Shown piece by piece: positions 20,578 through 30,975 of a stretch of 64,000 nucleotides of DNA. The DNA is taken from NCBI RefSeq assembly GCF_019797845.1, contig NZ_CP081864.1:3906001-3970000 (forward strand), given 5' to 3'. The notes beneath the pieces were generated by a model. That model had not been told where the DNA came from, did not search any database, and saw nothing but the letters and a program-made list of their open reading frames with translations. This stretch comes from Symbiopectobacterium purcellii (GTDB lineage Bacteria; Pseudomonadota; Gammaproteobacteria; Enterobacterales; Enterobacteriaceae). How positions within the stretch are numbered: position 1 is the first letter of the stretch; every line of letters starts with the position of its first letter. The translations under genes and the position numbers were made by a program.

Positions 20578-21669
20578 ATGGCCGGTCTGAAATATCAATT
20601 ACTCAAACTCATCTCTCATCCGGTATCTGCATTCTTCTTCTTTGGTTCCGTCGTTTTTTCTGCCGCGCTGTTCGTTATCTATCACGATCGCCAGGCGGAG
20701 TGGGATACTCAGCGGCACAACCTTGATAGTATTATTAATATTTATCAATCCTATAACACCGGCGGTGAAGTCAAAGACAGCGACATCCGTTTTTTGACCG
20801 GCGATTTTACCCAGGTGCGCGTCAGGACGCTGGGTTTCAACACGCGCGACACACAGTCGGAATGCATCACTCACCTGTCGCAATTGGATTTGACCTTCAA
20901 CGACATGACCATCCTACGCTTGTGCAAAGACAAGCTGCCCGCGATGGGACAATATGCGGGAAAAGGCACCTATACCACCATTTTTCCGCTGATGTCGCCG
21001 CTGGACGAACTGCACGGTGTGATCATCCGCACCACCGGCGTATTGAGTGAACCGACACTGTACAAAACCGTGGGGTCGTTTTCATCGCTGCTCATTGCCG
21101 CGTTTATGGCGTTACTCGCGGCCATGTTAGGCAGCGTGCTCTCGCTGTTTGCCAAAAAATACCTGATTGAGCTGCCCACCACCGCCCGCTACGACGATTT
21201 GACGGGCTACCTGCGCCGCGATGCCTTTTACCATGCGGCCAACAAGGTACTGCAAATCGCCACTGTGACCCGGCGCCCGACCAGTGTCATTCTGATCGAT
21301 ATCGATCACTTTAAAAACGTGAACGACACCCTGGGCCACGATGGCGGCGACGATGCGTTGAAAACCGTAGCCGCCATCCTGAAAAACTCGTTTCGCAAAG
21401 AGGAAATCTTCGGCCGTTTGGGCGGCGATGAGTTCGCCATCGTGCTGCCCAATATCGCGCTGGATGACGCTTACTGGGTGGCTGAACGGGCAAGAGTGGC
21501 CGTGAGCAACGCCACCAGCGCCTCGTCTTCAGGCCAGAAGATGAAGCTCTCCGTCAGTATCGGGTTGGTGGAATATCACATCGCGCAGGAAGACCTGGCC
21601 CAGGTGATGAAGCGTGCCGATGAGAAACTCTATCTGGCAAAACGTGAGCGGAACCGCGTTGCGCTATAG
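20578..21669 (+). CDS. Membrane-anchored diguanylate cyclase (GGDEF)
   Basis: Predicted to make cyclic di-GMP. From ATG 20578 (AAGGA seven bases upstream) the protein has 363 residues; an in-frame TTG at 20479 would add 33 unlikely residues. Membrane helices at about 17-35 and 168-191 enclose a roughly 130-residue periplasmic sensor region. The catalytic domain has the metal-binding DIDHFK (241-246) and GRLGGDEF with GGDEF at 282-286, so it should be active. At the inhibitory I-site position (five residues before GGDEF) it has RKEE instead of RxxD, so product inhibition may be lost. Not present here in E. coli. Confidence 0.9.
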   Translation: MAGLKYQLLKLISHPVSAFFFFGSVVFSAALFVIYHDRQAEWDTQRHNLDSIINIYQSYNTGGEVKDSDIRFLTGDFTQVRVRTLGFNTRDTQSECITHLSQLDLTFNDMTILRLCKDKLPAMGQYAGKGTYTTIFPLMSPLDELHGVIIRTTGVLSEPTLYKTVGSFSSLLIAAFMALLAAMLGSVLSLFAKKYLIELPTTARYDDLTGYLRRDAFYHAANKVLQIATVTRRPTSVILIDIDHFKNVNDTLGHDGGDDALKTVAAILKNSFRKEEIFGRLGGDEFAIVLPNIALDDAYWVAERARVAVSNATSASSSGQKMKLSVSIGLVEYHIAQEDLAQVMKRADEKLYLAKRERNRVAL

Positions 21670-21692
21670 CCGGACGAAACGGCAATAATAAA

Positions 21693-21714
21693 AAAGCCGG
21701 GGGAGCCCGGCTTT
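21693..21714. terminator. Bidirectional terminator between the cyclase gene and talB
   Basis: Stem AAAGCCGGG / CCCGGCTTT with loop GGAG, lying between the converging stops at 21669 and 21733. Confidence 0.75.
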
Positions 21715-21732
21715 CGTTGTTTTCTGCGTTGA

Positions 21733-22686
21733 TTACAGCAGATCTTCAATCATTTTTTCCAGCTTGCCCTGATCGATCGCAAACTTGCGAATACCGTCTG
21801 CCAGTTTGTCAACGGCCATCGGATCCTGATTGTGCTGCCAGTAGAACTCGGCTTCAGTCATTTTCGCCGGGCGCGCTTTGATCTCACCGCTGTAAGCCAG
21901 TTTACGCGGCACATCGCCGGTGGATTCCGACAATTCTTTCAGCAATGCTGGCGCAATGGTCAGGCGATCGCAGCCGGCCAACTCAAGAATTTCGCCGCTG
22001 TTACGGAAGCTGGCACCCATCACCACGGTTTCGTAACCGTGCGCTTTGTAGTACTCGTAGATTTCAGTAACGGAGATAACGCCCGGATCTTCCTGCGGCG
22101 CATACTCTTTCTTATCTGTGTTGGCTTTGTACCAGTCCAGAATACGGCCCACGAACGGAGAGATCAGGAAGACACCCGCTTCCGCACAGGCACGCGCTTG
22201 AGCAAAAGAGAACAGCAGCGTCAGGTTACAGTTGATGCCTTCTTTTTCCAACTGTTCGGCGGCGCGGATGCCCTGCCAGGTTGAAGCCAGTTTGATCAGA
22301 ATGCGATCGTTACTGATGCCCGCATCGTTATAGAGCTTGATCAGATGTTTGGCTTTGGCAACGCTCGCTTCAGTGTCATAAGAGAGGCGAGCATCCACCT
22401 CCGTGGAGATGCGGCCAGGGATCAGTTTCAGGATTTCCAGACCAATATTGACGGCCAGTTTGTCCGTGGCATCGACAAGCTGCTGTTCCCGTTTGCTGCT
22501 CTGCTCACGCGCCCATTTCACCGCGTCTTCAATCAAAGAGCGGTATTCAGGAATTTGCGCCGCGTTCAGAATCAGGGAAGGGTTGGTGGTAGCATCCTGC
22601 GGTTTGTAGAGCTTCATCGCGGCGATATCACCGGTATCAGCCACGACCGTGGTCAATTGGCGTAAGGAAGTCAGTTTATCCGTCAT
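21733..22686 (-). CDS. talB: Transaldolase B
   Basis: Transfers dihydroxyacetone between sugar phosphates in the non-oxidative pentose phosphate pathway. It has 317 residues, the E. coli TalB length. The catalytic Schiff-base lysine is in [16 protein letters not shown], and the N-terminal block [10 protein letters not shown], typical of transaldolase, is present. It diverges from yaaA, as its neighbourhood does in E. coli (yaaA-yaaJ-talB), but with yaaJ missing. Confidence 0.97.
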   Translation of the reverse strand: MTDKLTSLRQLTTVVADTGDIAAMKLYKPQDATTNPSLILNAAQIPEYRSLIEDAVKWAREQSSKREQQLVDATDKLAVNIGLEILKLIPGRISTEVDARLSYDTEASVAKAKHLIKLYNDAGISNDRILIKLASTWQGIRAAEQLEKEGINCNLTLLFSFAQARACAEAGVFLISPFVGRILDWYKANTDKKEYAPQEDPGVISVTEIYEYYKAHGYETVVMGASFRNSGEILELAGCDRLTIAPALLKELSESTGDVPRKLAYSGEIKARPAKMTEAEFYWQHNQDPMAVDKLADGIRKFAIDQGKLEKMIEDLL

Positions 22687-22865
22687 GTTGGCATATCTCG
22701 TTGTGGGTATATGAACGTCGTCTTGTGTTTCTTACTGATCGCTTATGTTTCGATAATAACACGCACCGCCCCCCGTGCAAGACAGCCTTTTCCTGTTACA
22801 GCCATCGCCCCTTTTTTCCGTGTTTTTTGCTACAGTACGTGCAACAAAAACAGGGGAGCCATGCC

Positions 22866-23639
22866 ATGTTGATCACCATTTCGCCAGCGAAAACGCTGGA
22901 TTACACCAGCCCGTTAGCCACCGAGCGTTACACACAGCCCGCGCTGCTGGACTACGCCAGTGAACTGATCGCCCAGTGTAAACGGCTCACACCAGCACAG
23001 ATCGCCTCATTGATGGGCATCAGTGACAAACTGGCAGATCTCAACGCGGGACGCTTTAGTGAATGGCAGCCCCATTTCACCCCCGACAATGCGCGCCAGG
23101 CCCTGTTAGCCTTCAAAGGCGACGTGTATACCGGGCTTGCCGCAGAAGATTTTAGCGAGGCAGATTTCGATTTTGCCCAGCAGCATCTGCGCATGTTATC
23201 CGGGCTGTATGGCGTACTTCGCCCGCTGGACCTGATGCAACCCTATCGTCTGGAAATGGGCACACGCCTGGAGAATAAAGCTGGCAAAGATCTTTATCAC
23301 TTCTGGGGCGATACCATCACGCAGCACCTCAATCAGGCGCTACAGGCGCAGGGGGATGAGATTCTTGTCAACCTGGCGTCTGATGAATACTTCAAATCCG
23401 TCAATGCCAAAAAGCTCAACGCCACGCTGATAAAACCGGTGTTTCTGGATGAGAAAAACGGCACGTTCAAGGTGATCAGCTTCTACGCCAAAAAGGCGCG
23501 CGGTTTGATGAGCCGTTTTATTATCAAAAACCGGCTGACGCAGGTTGAGCAGTTACAAGATTTCAATCTGGAAGGTTACTGCTTTGCGGGATATGGCGCG
23601 ACCGAGCAGGAATTGATTTTTAAACGCCACGCGCAGTAA
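22866..23639 (+). CDS. yaaA: YaaA family peroxide-stress protein
   Basis: A 257-residue member of the UPF0246/DUF328 family. In E. coli YaaA is induced by OxyR and limits free iron and DNA damage under peroxide stress. It begins [16 protein letters not shown], with the conserved [12 protein letters not shown] and [18 protein letters not shown] blocks. The start ATG 22866 follows GGGGAG; another ATG lies five bases earlier out of frame, and the open frame extends 55 codons upstream without homology. It ends with a hairpin shared with thrC. Confidence 0.94.
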   Translation: MLITISPAKTLDYTSPLATERYTQPALLDYASELIAQCKRLTPAQIASLMGISDKLADLNAGRFSEWQPHFTPDNARQALLAFKGDVYTGLAAEDFSEADFDFAQQHLRMLSGLYGVLRPLDLMQPYRLEMGTRLENKAGKDLYHFWGDTITQHLNQALQAQGDEILVNLASDEYFKSVNAKKLNATLIKPVFLDEKNGTFKVISFYAKKARGLMSRFIIKNRLTQVEQLQDFNLEGYCFAGYGATEQELIFKRHAQ

Positions 23640-23646
23640 AGGTTAC

Positions 23647-23671
23647 CGTTCCCCGCACTGCGCGGGGAACG
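23647..23671. terminator. Bidirectional hairpin between yaaA and thrC
   Basis: Perfect 10-bp stem CGTTCCCCGC / GCGGGGAACG with a 5-base loop, between the converging stops of yaaA and thrC. There is no long T-run on either side, so the strength is uncertain. Confidence 0.6.
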
Positions 23672-23685
23672 ATCAACAACAGAAT

Positions 23686-24975
23686 TTATTCCGGCAACGC
23701 CATCAGGAACTGACGCAACTGCGCGAAATCAGGTGCAAAGTTGTGCGAGAGCAATTCCAGATCCGCACGCTGCGCCAGTGCTTCCGGCAGATCCAGCGTT
23801 TTATCCAGAATGGCTTCTACGCTCTCTTTGAATTTCGCCGGATGCGCTGTTCCCAGGAACAAGCCGAACTCGCCCGGCTGGAGTTGGTCGCGCAGCAGGC
23901 GATAAGCAATGGCCGCATGCGGTTCGGAGGTGTAGCCCAGCGCTTCCAGTTCATGCATCGTCGCTTTGGTCACGTCATCACTCACCGCACCAAATCCCAG
24001 CGTTGGCAGCGCCCAATTTTTACGTCGGAACAGCTCCTCGACGCGCGGCCAGTTGTTCGGCTGGCTGACATCCATGGCGTTAGACAGCGTTGCGACTGTC
24101 GGGTTGGGTGCCCATTCGCCGTTGCTGAGATAACGTGGCACGGTGTCATTGGCATTGGTGGCAGCGATAAAGCGTTTGATCGGCAAGCCGAGGGATTTAG
24201 CCAATAGACCGGCGGTCAAATCACCAAAGTTGCCACTCGGCACCGACACTACCAGTTGCTGACGCGCGGCGGCAGGCAACTGCGCCACGGCTTCAAAGTA
24301 ATAGCAGATTTGTGCCAACAAGCGGCTGATATTGATGGAGTTGGCAGAATTCAGGCCAATAGCCTGCTTCAATTCTTCATCGTCAAACGCCTGCTTCACC
24401 AGCGCCTGGCACGCGTCGAAGTCACTGTCGATCGCGATGGTATAGATGTTACCGCCCAGCGTACAGAACAACTTCTCCTGCAACGGACTGATTTTGCCGC
24501 GAGGATACAGAATCACCACGCGCACATTTTCCAGACCGTAAAACGCGTGCGCAACCGCCGCACCGGTATCACCGGAAGTGGCCGTCAAAATGGTGACTTT
24601 TTCCCCGTTGGAGACCTGTGCCAGCATCTGCGCCATAAAGCGCCCGCCAAAATCCTTAAACGCTAATGTTGGACCGTGGAACAGCTCCAGAGAGGCGATA
24701 TCGTCAGAGACCGTAGCAACCGGAGCCGGGAAGGTAAACGCCGCTTTAACACGTTGATAAACGGTTTCCGGTGCAATCTCATCACCCAGATAGGCAGAAA
24801 GAATGCGGCTGCTGCGCGTAACCAGATCCAGTTCCAGCAGGTCATCGATTTCCGTCGAACTGAACTCAGGCAGTTCCAGCGGGAAGAACAGCCCTTGCTG
24901 GCGTCCAAGCCCCTGTTTGATCGCCTGCGAGAAGCTGACCTGCTCGTTGTGGTCTTTTAAGTTGTAAAGTTTCAT
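23686..24975 (-). CDS. thrC: Threonine synthase
   Basis: PLP enzyme converting phosphohomoserine to threonine, the last step of the pathway. The PLP-binding lysine is in LAFKDFGGRF, with the phosphate loop SVPSGNFGDLTAG. The length of 429 residues fits the enterobacterial class. It starts three bases after thrB in the thrLABC operon. Confidence 0.97.
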   Translation of the reverse strand: MKLYNLKDHNEQVSFSQAIKQGLGRQQGLFFPLELPEFSSTEIDDLLELDLVTRSSRILSAYLGDEIAPETVYQRVKAAFTFPAPVATVSDDIASLELFHGPTLAFKDFGGRFMAQMLAQVSNGEKVTILTATSGDTGAAVAHAFYGLENVRVVILYPRGKISPLQEKLFCTLGGNIYTIAIDSDFDACQALVKQAFDDEELKQAIGLNSANSINISRLLAQICYYFEAVAQLPAAARQQLVVSVPSGNFGDLTAGLLAKSLGLPIKRFIAATNANDTVPRYLSNGEWAPNPTVATLSNAMDVSQPNNWPRVEELFRRKNWALPTLGFGAVSDDVTKATMHELEALGYTSEPHAAIAYRLLRDQLQPGEFGLFLGTAHPAKFKESVEAILDKTLDLPEALAQRADLELLSHNFAPDFAQLRQFLMALPE

Positions 24976-24978
24976 GCC

Positions 24979-25908
24979 TTATCCCAATTGACGTGCGCCT
25001 GTCGTGTCCAGACGGCAAATATGAACAAACCCTTCATCGTTCTGCAAATAGTTATCTTGCAGCCAACTGGCCAAACGCTGTGCCTTTTCCATATCATCGC
25101 ACACGGAAAACAGCGTCGGCCCTGAACCAGAGATACCGCACGCCAGCGCACCGATATCTTTTGCCGCCTGACGCGCATCGGCAAAACCAGGCAGCAGGCG
25201 CGTACGGTACGGCTCAGCGATCACATCCTGCATCAACGCCGCCGCCAGCGCAGGCTGGCGGGTATGGCAAGCGTGAATAAAGCCCGCCAGATAACGACCA
25301 TGGCTGATGCAATCCTGACGGCGATACTGTGCGGGCAGAATGGCACGCGCTTCCGCCGTGGACACTTTGATCCCCGGATAGGCCATGACCCACAGCCAAT
25401 CGTCAAACGCAGGCACCGGCTGGCTGATGATGCCGTTTTGCTCGATCATCAGTTGAATACCGCCCAGGAAGCACGGCGCGACATTATCGTAGTGCACGCT
25501 GCCAGAAATACGCCCTTCCAGCTCCCCCATCAGCGCCAGCAAACGCGTATCATCCAGCGGTTTGCCACAAAATTCGTTCATCGCCATCAGGCCGGCAACC
25601 ACAGAACAGGCACTGGATCCCAGACCCGAGCCGATCGGCATGTTCTTTTCCAGCGTCATGGCGACAGGAATGGTTTTCCCCACTTCCTGACAAAAACGCT
25701 CCCAACACTGGTAGAGAATGTTCTCTTTCGGCTCACTCGGCAGTTTGCCGACAAAACGGCCTTCGTTGCGTAAGCTGAAGCTCTCAGCCGCCGTTACGGT
25801 CACGCAATCGCCCAACAGTGAGCCATCAACCGGCGTAACCGCCGCGCCCAGTACATCAAACCCAACGCTGACGTTGCCGATCGACGCGGGCGCATAAATT
25901 TTAACCAT
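24979..25908 (-). CDS. thrB: Homoserine kinase
   Basis: GHMP-family kinase that phosphorylates homoserine. The ATP-binding glycine-rich loop [16 protein letters not shown] is intact. The start is chosen at ATG 25908 ([19 protein letters not shown], 309 residues, as in E. coli), with AGGAGT six bases upstream inside the end of thrA. An adjacent ATG at 25911 and an ATG at 25929 are less likely. The thrA stop and the thrB start region practically touch (TAATGATG), suggesting coupled translation. Confidence 0.97.
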   Translation of the reverse strand: MVKIYAPASIGNVSVGFDVLGAAVTPVDGSLLGDCVTVTAAESFSLRNEGRFVGKLPSEPKENILYQCWERFCQEVGKTIPVAMTLEKNMPIGSGLGSSACSVVAGLMAMNEFCGKPLDDTRLLALMGELEGRISGSVHYDNVAPCFLGGIQLMIEQNGIISQPVPAFDDWLWVMAYPGIKVSTAEARAILPAQYRRQDCISHGRYLAGFIHACHTRQPALAAALMQDVIAEPYRTRLLPGFADARQAAKDIGALACGISGSGPTLFSVCDDMEKAQRLASWLQDNYLQNDEGFVHICRLDTTGARQLG

Positions 25909-25910
25909 CA

Positions 25911-28370
25911 TTATACTCCTGACTTCCATGACAGCGTACGCAACAGATCGGCAAAAACACCGGCCGCAGTCACATCATTACCCGCGCCATAACCGCGCAG
26001 CACCAGCGGCAATGGCTGGTAATACTGGCTATAGAACGCCAGCGCATTCTCACCGTCTTTCACTTTGAACAGCGGATCGTTACCACCCACTGCGCTAATT
26101 TGTACTTTGCAGCGCCCTTCTTCAATCACGCCGACATAACGCAACACTTTACCTGCTTCTCGCGCGTGCGCCACTTTTTCACTGAATGGCGCATCCAACT
26201 CGGGTAAACGCGCCATAAAGGCATCGACATCACCCGAAGCATCAAAGGACGGCGGCAGCACCGACTCTACGTCGATATCGGCCAGCTCCAGCTTATAGCC
26301 CGCTTCACGCGCCAGGATCAACAGCTTGCGCGCCACATCCATGCCGGACAGATCGTCACGCGGATCGGGTTCGGTGTAACCATTGGCTTTCGCCTGCAAC
26401 GTCGCCTGCGACAAACTCATCCCTTCATCCAGCTTACCGAAGATAAAGGAGAGCGACCCCGAGAGAATGCCGGTGAAACGCAGCAGTTCATCCCCGGCAT
26501 TCAACAGGTTTTGCAGGTTTTCAATGACCGGAAGCCCGGCACCGACGTTGGTGTCATACAGGAATTTGCGACGAGATTTACCGGCAGCGCTGCGCAGTTG
26601 CTGGTAATAGCTCATGGAACCGGTGTTAGCCTTTTTGTTGGGCGTAACCACATGGAAGCCATCGGCCAGAAAGTCAGCATATTGATCGGCCACCGCCTGA
26701 TTAGAGGTACAGTCCACGATAACCGGGTTAAGCAGATGATACTCTTTCACCAGACGAATCAGGCGACCCAGATTGAAGGGTTCACGCGCCTCATTCAGCG
26801 CTTCGCGCCAGGAGTCGAGCGCAATGCCGTTAATATTGGTCAGCAGCGCTTTGGAGTTGGCAATACCGCAGACACGCAGATCGATATGTTTCTGTTTCAG
26901 CCACGGCTGCTGGCGATGAATCTGCTCCAGCAAAGCGCCGCCCACACCGCCTACGCCGATAACAAACACATCGATCACCTGATCGGTGTTAAACAGCATC
27001 TGGTGCGCCACACGCACGCCAGTCACCGCCACGTCGTTATCCACCACCACAGAGATGGAGCGCTCAGAGGAACCCTGCGCAATCGCGATGATATTGATAT
27101 TGGCACTGGCCAATGCGGAGAACAGACGGGCAGAAAGGCCGCGCAGCGTGCGCATACCGTCACCCACCACAGAAATGATCGCCAGACGTTCGGTGATATC
27201 CAGCGGCTCCAGCACGCCGTCTTTCAGTTCCAGATAGAATTCATCTTCCAGCGTTTTCTTGGAACGAGCCAATTCGCTTTGCGACACGCAGAAGCTGATG
27301 CTGTACTCGGAAGAAGACTGTGTGATCAGCACCACCGAGATGCCCGCACGGGACATCGCCGCAAACACGCGCGCAGCCATCCCCACCATCCCCTTCATGC
27401 CAGGGCCGGAGACGTTAAACATCGCCATGTTGTTCAGGTTAGTGATGCCTTTTACCGGATATTGGGTATCCGAGCTGTCCAGACCAATCAGGGTGCCGGG
27501 CGCTTGAGGATTTTCAGTGTTTTTGATCAGGCAGGGAATTTGGAACTGGGCGATGGGGGCGATGGTACGGGGGTGAAGCACTTTGGCACCGAAGTAGGAA
27601 AGCTCCATCGCTTCCTGATACGACATTGACTTCAGCAGTCTCGCATCAGGCACCTGACGCGGGTCGCAGGTGTAGACACCGTCCACGTCAGTCCAGATTT
27701 CACAGCAGTCTGCGCGTAAACAGGCGGCCAACACGGCGGCTGAGTAGTCAGAGCCATTGCGGCCCAGTACCACCAGTTCCCCTTTATCATTACCCGCGGT
27801 GAACCCTGCCATCAGAATCACGTGATCGGAAGGAATGCCTTGCTCGGCAATACGGCGCGTGGATTCCGCGATATCCACGGTCGATTCCAGATAATGTCCC
27901 TGCGCCAGCAAACGTTTTACCGGATCGATAACCGAGACCTTATAACCACGGGCCTGAAATACCGCCTCCATGATAGCAATAGAGAGTTTCTCGCCACGGC
28001 AGATAATGCTGGCATTGACGCTGTCCGGACACTGCCCCAGCAGTGAAATGCCGTGCAGAACCTGTTTCAACTGGCCCAGCTCTTGTTGTACCAGCGTGGA
28101 CAAGCGCTCATACGGGAAACCCGGCTGGGATTCTGCCAGCCCTTTTAGCAGAGAAGAAAAGATAGTTTCGGCATCATTGATATGCGGCAGAATATCTTGG
28201 CCCGCAACGGTTTTATCAATCATCGCCACCAGGTGGTTGGTGATTTTCGCCGGGGCAGACAGCACGGTGGCAACCTGTCCCTGACGCGCATTGCTCTCGA
28301 TGATATCGGCAACGCGCGCAAAACGCGCCGCATTCGCCACGGAAGTCCCGCCAAATTTCAACACTCGCAT
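25911..28370 (-). CDS. thrA: Bifunctional aspartokinase I / homoserine dehydrogenase I
   Basis: Catalyses the first and third steps from aspartate to threonine. The 819 residues comprise an N-terminal kinase ([17 protein letters not shown], then [14 protein letters not shown]) and a middle pair of ACT regulatory domains that bind threonine. The homoserine dehydrogenase begins near [17 protein letters not shown] and has the VTPNKKAN and GTLSGSLS-like ([13 protein letters not shown]) motifs. Transcription is attenuated through thrL. Confidence 0.98.
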   Translation of the reverse strand: MRVLKFGGTSVANAARFARVADIIESNARQGQVATVLSAPAKITNHLVAMIDKTVAGQDILPHINDAETIFSSLLKGLAESQPGFPYERLSTLVQQELGQLKQVLHGISLLGQCPDSVNASIICRGEKLSIAIMEAVFQARGYKVSVIDPVKRLLAQGHYLESTVDIAESTRRIAEQGIPSDHVILMAGFTAGNDKGELVVLGRNGSDYSAAVLAACLRADCCEIWTDVDGVYTCDPRQVPDARLLKSMSYQEAMELSYFGAKVLHPRTIAPIAQFQIPCLIKNTENPQAPGTLIGLDSSDTQYPVKGITNLNNMAMFNVSGPGMKGMVGMAARVFAAMSRAGISVVLITQSSSEYSISFCVSQSELARSKKTLEDEFYLELKDGVLEPLDITERLAIISVVGDGMRTLRGLSARLFSALASANINIIAIAQGSSERSISVVVDNDVAVTGVRVAHQMLFNTDQVIDVFVIGVGGVGGALLEQIHRQQPWLKQKHIDLRVCGIANSKALLTNINGIALDSWREALNEAREPFNLGRLIRLVKEYHLLNPVIVDCTSNQAVADQYADFLADGFHVVTPNKKANTGSMSYYQQLRSAAGKSRRKFLYDTNVGAGLPVIENLQNLLNAGDELLRFTGILSGSLSFIFGKLDEGMSLSQATLQAKANGYTEPDPRDDLSGMDVARKLLILAREAGYKLELADIDVESVLPPSFDASGDVDAFMARLPELDAPFSEKVAHAREAGKVLRYVGVIEEGRCKVQISAVGGNDPLFKVKDGENALAFYSQYYQPLPLVLRGYGAGNDVTAAGVFADLLRTLSWKSGV

Positions 28371-28472
28371 TTTTATCTCTTCTCCTGAGTTTCAGTCACC
28401 AAAACACGCCGTGCGCTTTTGGCTGCCGCCGCTGGCGGCCCGGGTCGGCGGAACCTGCTCTTCGCCGTAAAA

Positions 28473-28505
28473 AAAAAGCCCGCACTGTTTAGGTGCGGGC
28501 TTTTT
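28473..28505 (-). terminator. Threonine operon attenuator
   Basis: Strong hairpin on the minus strand: 13-bp stem GTGCGGGC with flanking A/T (28473-28485 pairing with 28493-28505), 7-base loop, followed by a run of T. It begins about 19 bp past the thrL stop and about 100 bp before thrA, the classical attenuator arrangement. Confidence 0.9.
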
Positions 28506-28523
28506 CAGATTCTTTTCTACGCG

Positions 28524-28577
28524 TCAGCCCGCACCGTTACTGGTAGTAATGGTGGTGGTCAGGCTGATGTGACGCAT
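28524..28577 (-). CDS. thrL: thr operon leader peptide
   Basis: A 17-codon reading frame, MRHISLTTTITTSNGAG, too short for most gene finders. It carries five threonine and two isoleucine codons; E. coli ThrL has 21 residues with eight Thr and four Ile, and ends with the same NGAG. Ribosome stalling at these codons, when charged tRNA(Thr) or tRNA(Ile) is scarce, should prevent formation of the downstream attenuator. Confidence 0.92.
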   Translation of the reverse strand: MRHISLTTTITTSNGAG

Positions 28578-28620
28578 GCGTAAAGGACTCTCGATCAACA
28601 AATCGGTTTCTATCCTCTAT

Positions 28621-28649
28621 TAGTTAAGGCAATCGCGACATGAAGTCAA
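28621..28649 (-). promoter_or_regulatory. thrLABC promoter
   Basis: On the minus strand TTGACT (28649-28644), a 17-bp spacer and TAACTA (28626-28621), followed by ATAGAGG. The layout and bases resemble the E. coli thr promoter (TTGACT...TTAACCAATATAGG), 44 bp before the leader start. Confidence 0.7.
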
Positions 28650-28668
28650 TGGATTTCTTTTTTTCATC

Positions 28669-29352
28669 TCACTTCAGCGCCTTCTCAATATCGTGCAGCA
28701 GTGTATGCAACATGGCGGTATCCCGCTGCTGTAACAACCCGATGCGTTGCAGTAGCCAATCTCGCAGTTTCTCGTCATCGTCTACCTGCAACGTCACCAA
28801 CAGCTTTTCCAGCCGATGGCGCAGCGCCCCCAACTGCCCGGCTTGAGCGGCTTCGGCAGTCTCTGCCTGCACCTGCATCAGCGGCGCCAACTGGTAACAA
28901 TAGACCATGACAGCCTGCCCTAAATTCAGTGACGGGTAATCTGCCTGCATCGGCACACCCGTCAATATATCCGCCAGCGCCAACTCGTCGTTGGTGAGGC
29001 CAGAATCTTCACGGCCAAACACCAGCGCAGCCGAACCGACCCACTGCTGTTTCTCCTGCATCAACCCAAGCAACGCTGTCGGCGTGCAGTAATAGTGAAA
29101 TCGGGCTCGCGAGCGCGCCGTCGTCGCGACGGTAAAATCCACATCGGCCAATGCATCAGCGAGCGTAGGGTAGCAGGTCACATTATCCAGAATATCACCG
29201 GCCCCGTGCGCCACGCGGCGTGCACCTGGCTCAAGGTGCGCCTGACTGTCAACAATACGCAGTGAATGAAACCCCATGGTTTTCATGGCTCTGGCTGCCG
29301 CCCCCACGTTCTCTGGGCGGGCTGGCGCGACCAGCACAATAAAAAACTGCAC
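28669..29352 (-). CDS. lasT: LasT/TrmJ-like RNA methyltransferase (SPOUT family)
   Basis: A 227-residue TrmH-family SPOUT methyltransferase, the counterpart of E. coli YjtD/LasT; its precise RNA target is not established. It begins VQFFIVLVAPARPENVGAAARAMKTMG and has the C-terminal knot motifs ALVFGREDSGLTNDELALAD and DYPSLNLGQAVMVYCYQL. GTG 29352 is chosen because GGAGG precedes it by four bases and it gives the family length; ATG 29388 would add 12 residues. It lies between the thr operon and arcA as in E. coli. Confidence 0.9.
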   Translation of the reverse strand: MQFFIVLVAPARPENVGAAARAMKTMGFHSLRIVDSQAHLEPGARRVAHGAGDILDNVTCYPTLADALADVDFTVATTARSRARFHYYCTPTALLGLMQEKQQWVGSAALVFGREDSGLTNDELALADILTGVPMQADYPSLNLGQAVMVYCYQLAPLMQVQAETAEAAQAGQLGALRHRLEKLLVTLQVDDDEKLRDWLLQRIGLLQQRDTAMLHTLLHDIEKALK

Positions 29353-30124
29353 AAAACCTCCAAAGAAGAGAAAATGGCTGGCGGACATGCAATACCCGGT
29401 ATGCCCCGTCCCGCTAGCCTCGTTTAAATTAACAGAAATGAAACATTCGAGCGTTACCTTACGGTAAAAAATGCGGGTCAGGCTTAAAAAGGAATAAAAA
29501 CCAAAAAAATCATTACATATGCTTTAATATCAATGCATTATACAATGACTATCGCGTAATGACGTTTCGCGTTCACTGCGGCCGCTTGCGCTGCTGAATC
29601 GTATCCAAATCAGGCAGTTTGTGACTTAAGCTGGCAATTTTATAAGTATTTTTCACAAAATAGTTAACGTGCTACAATGAAATTTGATATATGTCAACGG
29701 AACCGTAGATTTGTGAGCGATCAAAATCGGCGCTTACTGTTATGTTGCTGTTAATAAGGTTAAACTATGCACCACTTTAGGCGTAGTTGAGTTAGCCTGA
29801 TTATCATCTGATATCGCCGGTTATCACGTAGAAAGCACTGGCGCTGCCCGCGCAACTGATTCACGCGGAATTTTGTCAGCGTCAGGCAACCGATACGCGG
29901 AGATGTCATTGCTGTAGCAACGTGCCGCATCGGGTGAAGTCAGGCATGCACCAGGAACGTATTTGCGTACTTTAGTCTACATTGCGAGTGTGAACGTGCC
30001 CTTTGCGCCCCAAACTCCGGTAAAAGCCCTATAACCTCGCACCGCGCGTGCGGGCACGAAAAGACCGATGGCGACTTCTGTACTTCCGAATTCTATAATT
30101 AGTTGGCAATTTTAGGTAGCAAAC
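29353..30124 (+). promoter_or_regulatory. Long arcA upstream region (772 bp without a supported gene)
   Basis: E. coli arcA also has a long leader with several promoters and anaerobic activation by FNR. A good FNR-like site, TTGATATATGTCAA, lies at 29684-29697 (one mismatch to TTGATNNNNATCAA), just after a TACAAT element at 29673-29678. The stretch changes from AT-rich (29450-29700) to GC-richer near arcA. Short open frames here show no recognisable product, and I could not identify a yjjY counterpart. Confidence 0.55.
29684..29697 (+). promoter_or_regulatory. FNR-like binding site upstream of arcA
   Basis: TTGAT-ATAT-GTCAA against the FNR consensus TTGAT-N4-ATCAA, one mismatch. It stands about 430 bp before the arcA start. 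FNR activation of arcA is established in E. coli; use of this particular site is inferred. Confidence 0.5.
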
Positions 30125-30841
30125 ATGCAGACCCCGCACATTCTTATTGTCGAAGACGAGTTGGTAACTCGCAACACCCTCAAGAGCATCTTTGAGGCTG
30201 AAGGATATGTCGTTCACGAAGCCACTGACGGCGCTGAGATGCACCATATCCTGTCCGAACATGATATCAATCTGGTGATCATGGACATCAATCTGCCCGG
30301 CAAAAATGGCCTGCTGTTAGCGCGCGAACTGCGTGAACAGGCCAGCGTCGCGCTGATGTTCCTGACCGGACGTGATAACGAAGTGGATAAGATCCTCGGC
30401 CTGGAAATCGGTGCGGATGATTACATCACCAAACCGTTTAACCCACGTGAGCTGACTATCCGTGCGCGCAATTTGCTGTCCCGTACCATGAATTTGGGCG
30501 GTGTAAGCGAAGAGCGTCGTCTGGTAGAAAGCTACCGCTTCAATGGTTGGGAGCTGGACATCAACAGCCGTTCGCTGATCAGCCCAGCGGGTGAGCAGTA
30601 CAAGCTGCCGCGCAGCGAGTTCCGCGCCATGCTGCATTTCTGCGAAAACCCCGGCAAGATTCAGACCCGTGCCGAGCTGTTGAAGAAAATGACCGGCCGC
30701 GAGCTGAAACCGCACGACCGCACCGTGGACGTGACGATTCGCCGCATCCGTAAGCATTTCGAATCCACTGCCGATACGCCAGAAATCATCGCCACCATTC
30801 ACGGCGAAGGCTACCGTTTCTGCGGCGATCTGGAAGACTAA
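30125..30841 (+). CDS. arcA: Aerobic respiration response regulator ArcA
   Basis: OmpR-family response regulator partnered by the ArcB sensor kinase; it represses aerobic respiration genes, including cyoABCDE, when quinones are reduced. The 238 residues include a receiver domain with the acidic pair (IVEDE), the phospho-acceptor aspartate in [12 protein letters not shown] and the conserved lysine in DDYITKPF. A winged-helix domain follows ([17 protein letters not shown]). Its target operon cyo lies 5.4 kb away here. Confidence 0.98.
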   Translation: MQTPHILIVEDELVTRNTLKSIFEAEGYVVHEATDGAEMHHILSEHDINLVIMDINLPGKNGLLLARELREQASVALMFLTGRDNEVDKILGLEIGADDYITKPFNPRELTIRARNLLSRTMNLGGVSEERRLVESYRFNGWELDINSRSLISPAGEQYKLPRSEFRAMLHFCENPGKIQTRAELLKKMTGRELKPHDRTVDVTIRRIRKHFESTADTPEIIATIHGEGYRFCGDLED

Positions 30842-30861
30842 CGCTCACCGCCCGTTATTTC

Positions 30862-30893
30862 AAAAGGCCGAAACCTGCTGGTTTCGGCCTTTT
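30862..30893 (+). terminator. arcA terminator
   Basis: Perfect 14-bp stem AAAAGGCCGAAACC / GGTTTCGGCCTTTT with loop TGCT and T-run, 20 bp past the arcA stop; symmetric enough to stop the converging qnr-like gene too. Confidence 0.9.
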
Positions 30894-30975
30894 ATTTTTA
30901 ACTCAGACTCGACTCTCGCCAATCGCTTTTATGCCTGTTTTCATTCGCGTTCAGCGGCAAAGCATCAACCCCGTT

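Noticed and set aside
26511..27629. 372-codon open frame antisense to thrA
   Set aside because: Shadow frame; His/Arg-rich composition typical of reversed codons, no homology.
30029..30262. Minus-strand 77-codon frame over the arcA start
   Set aside because: It overlaps the arcA coding region and leader; no supporting signal.
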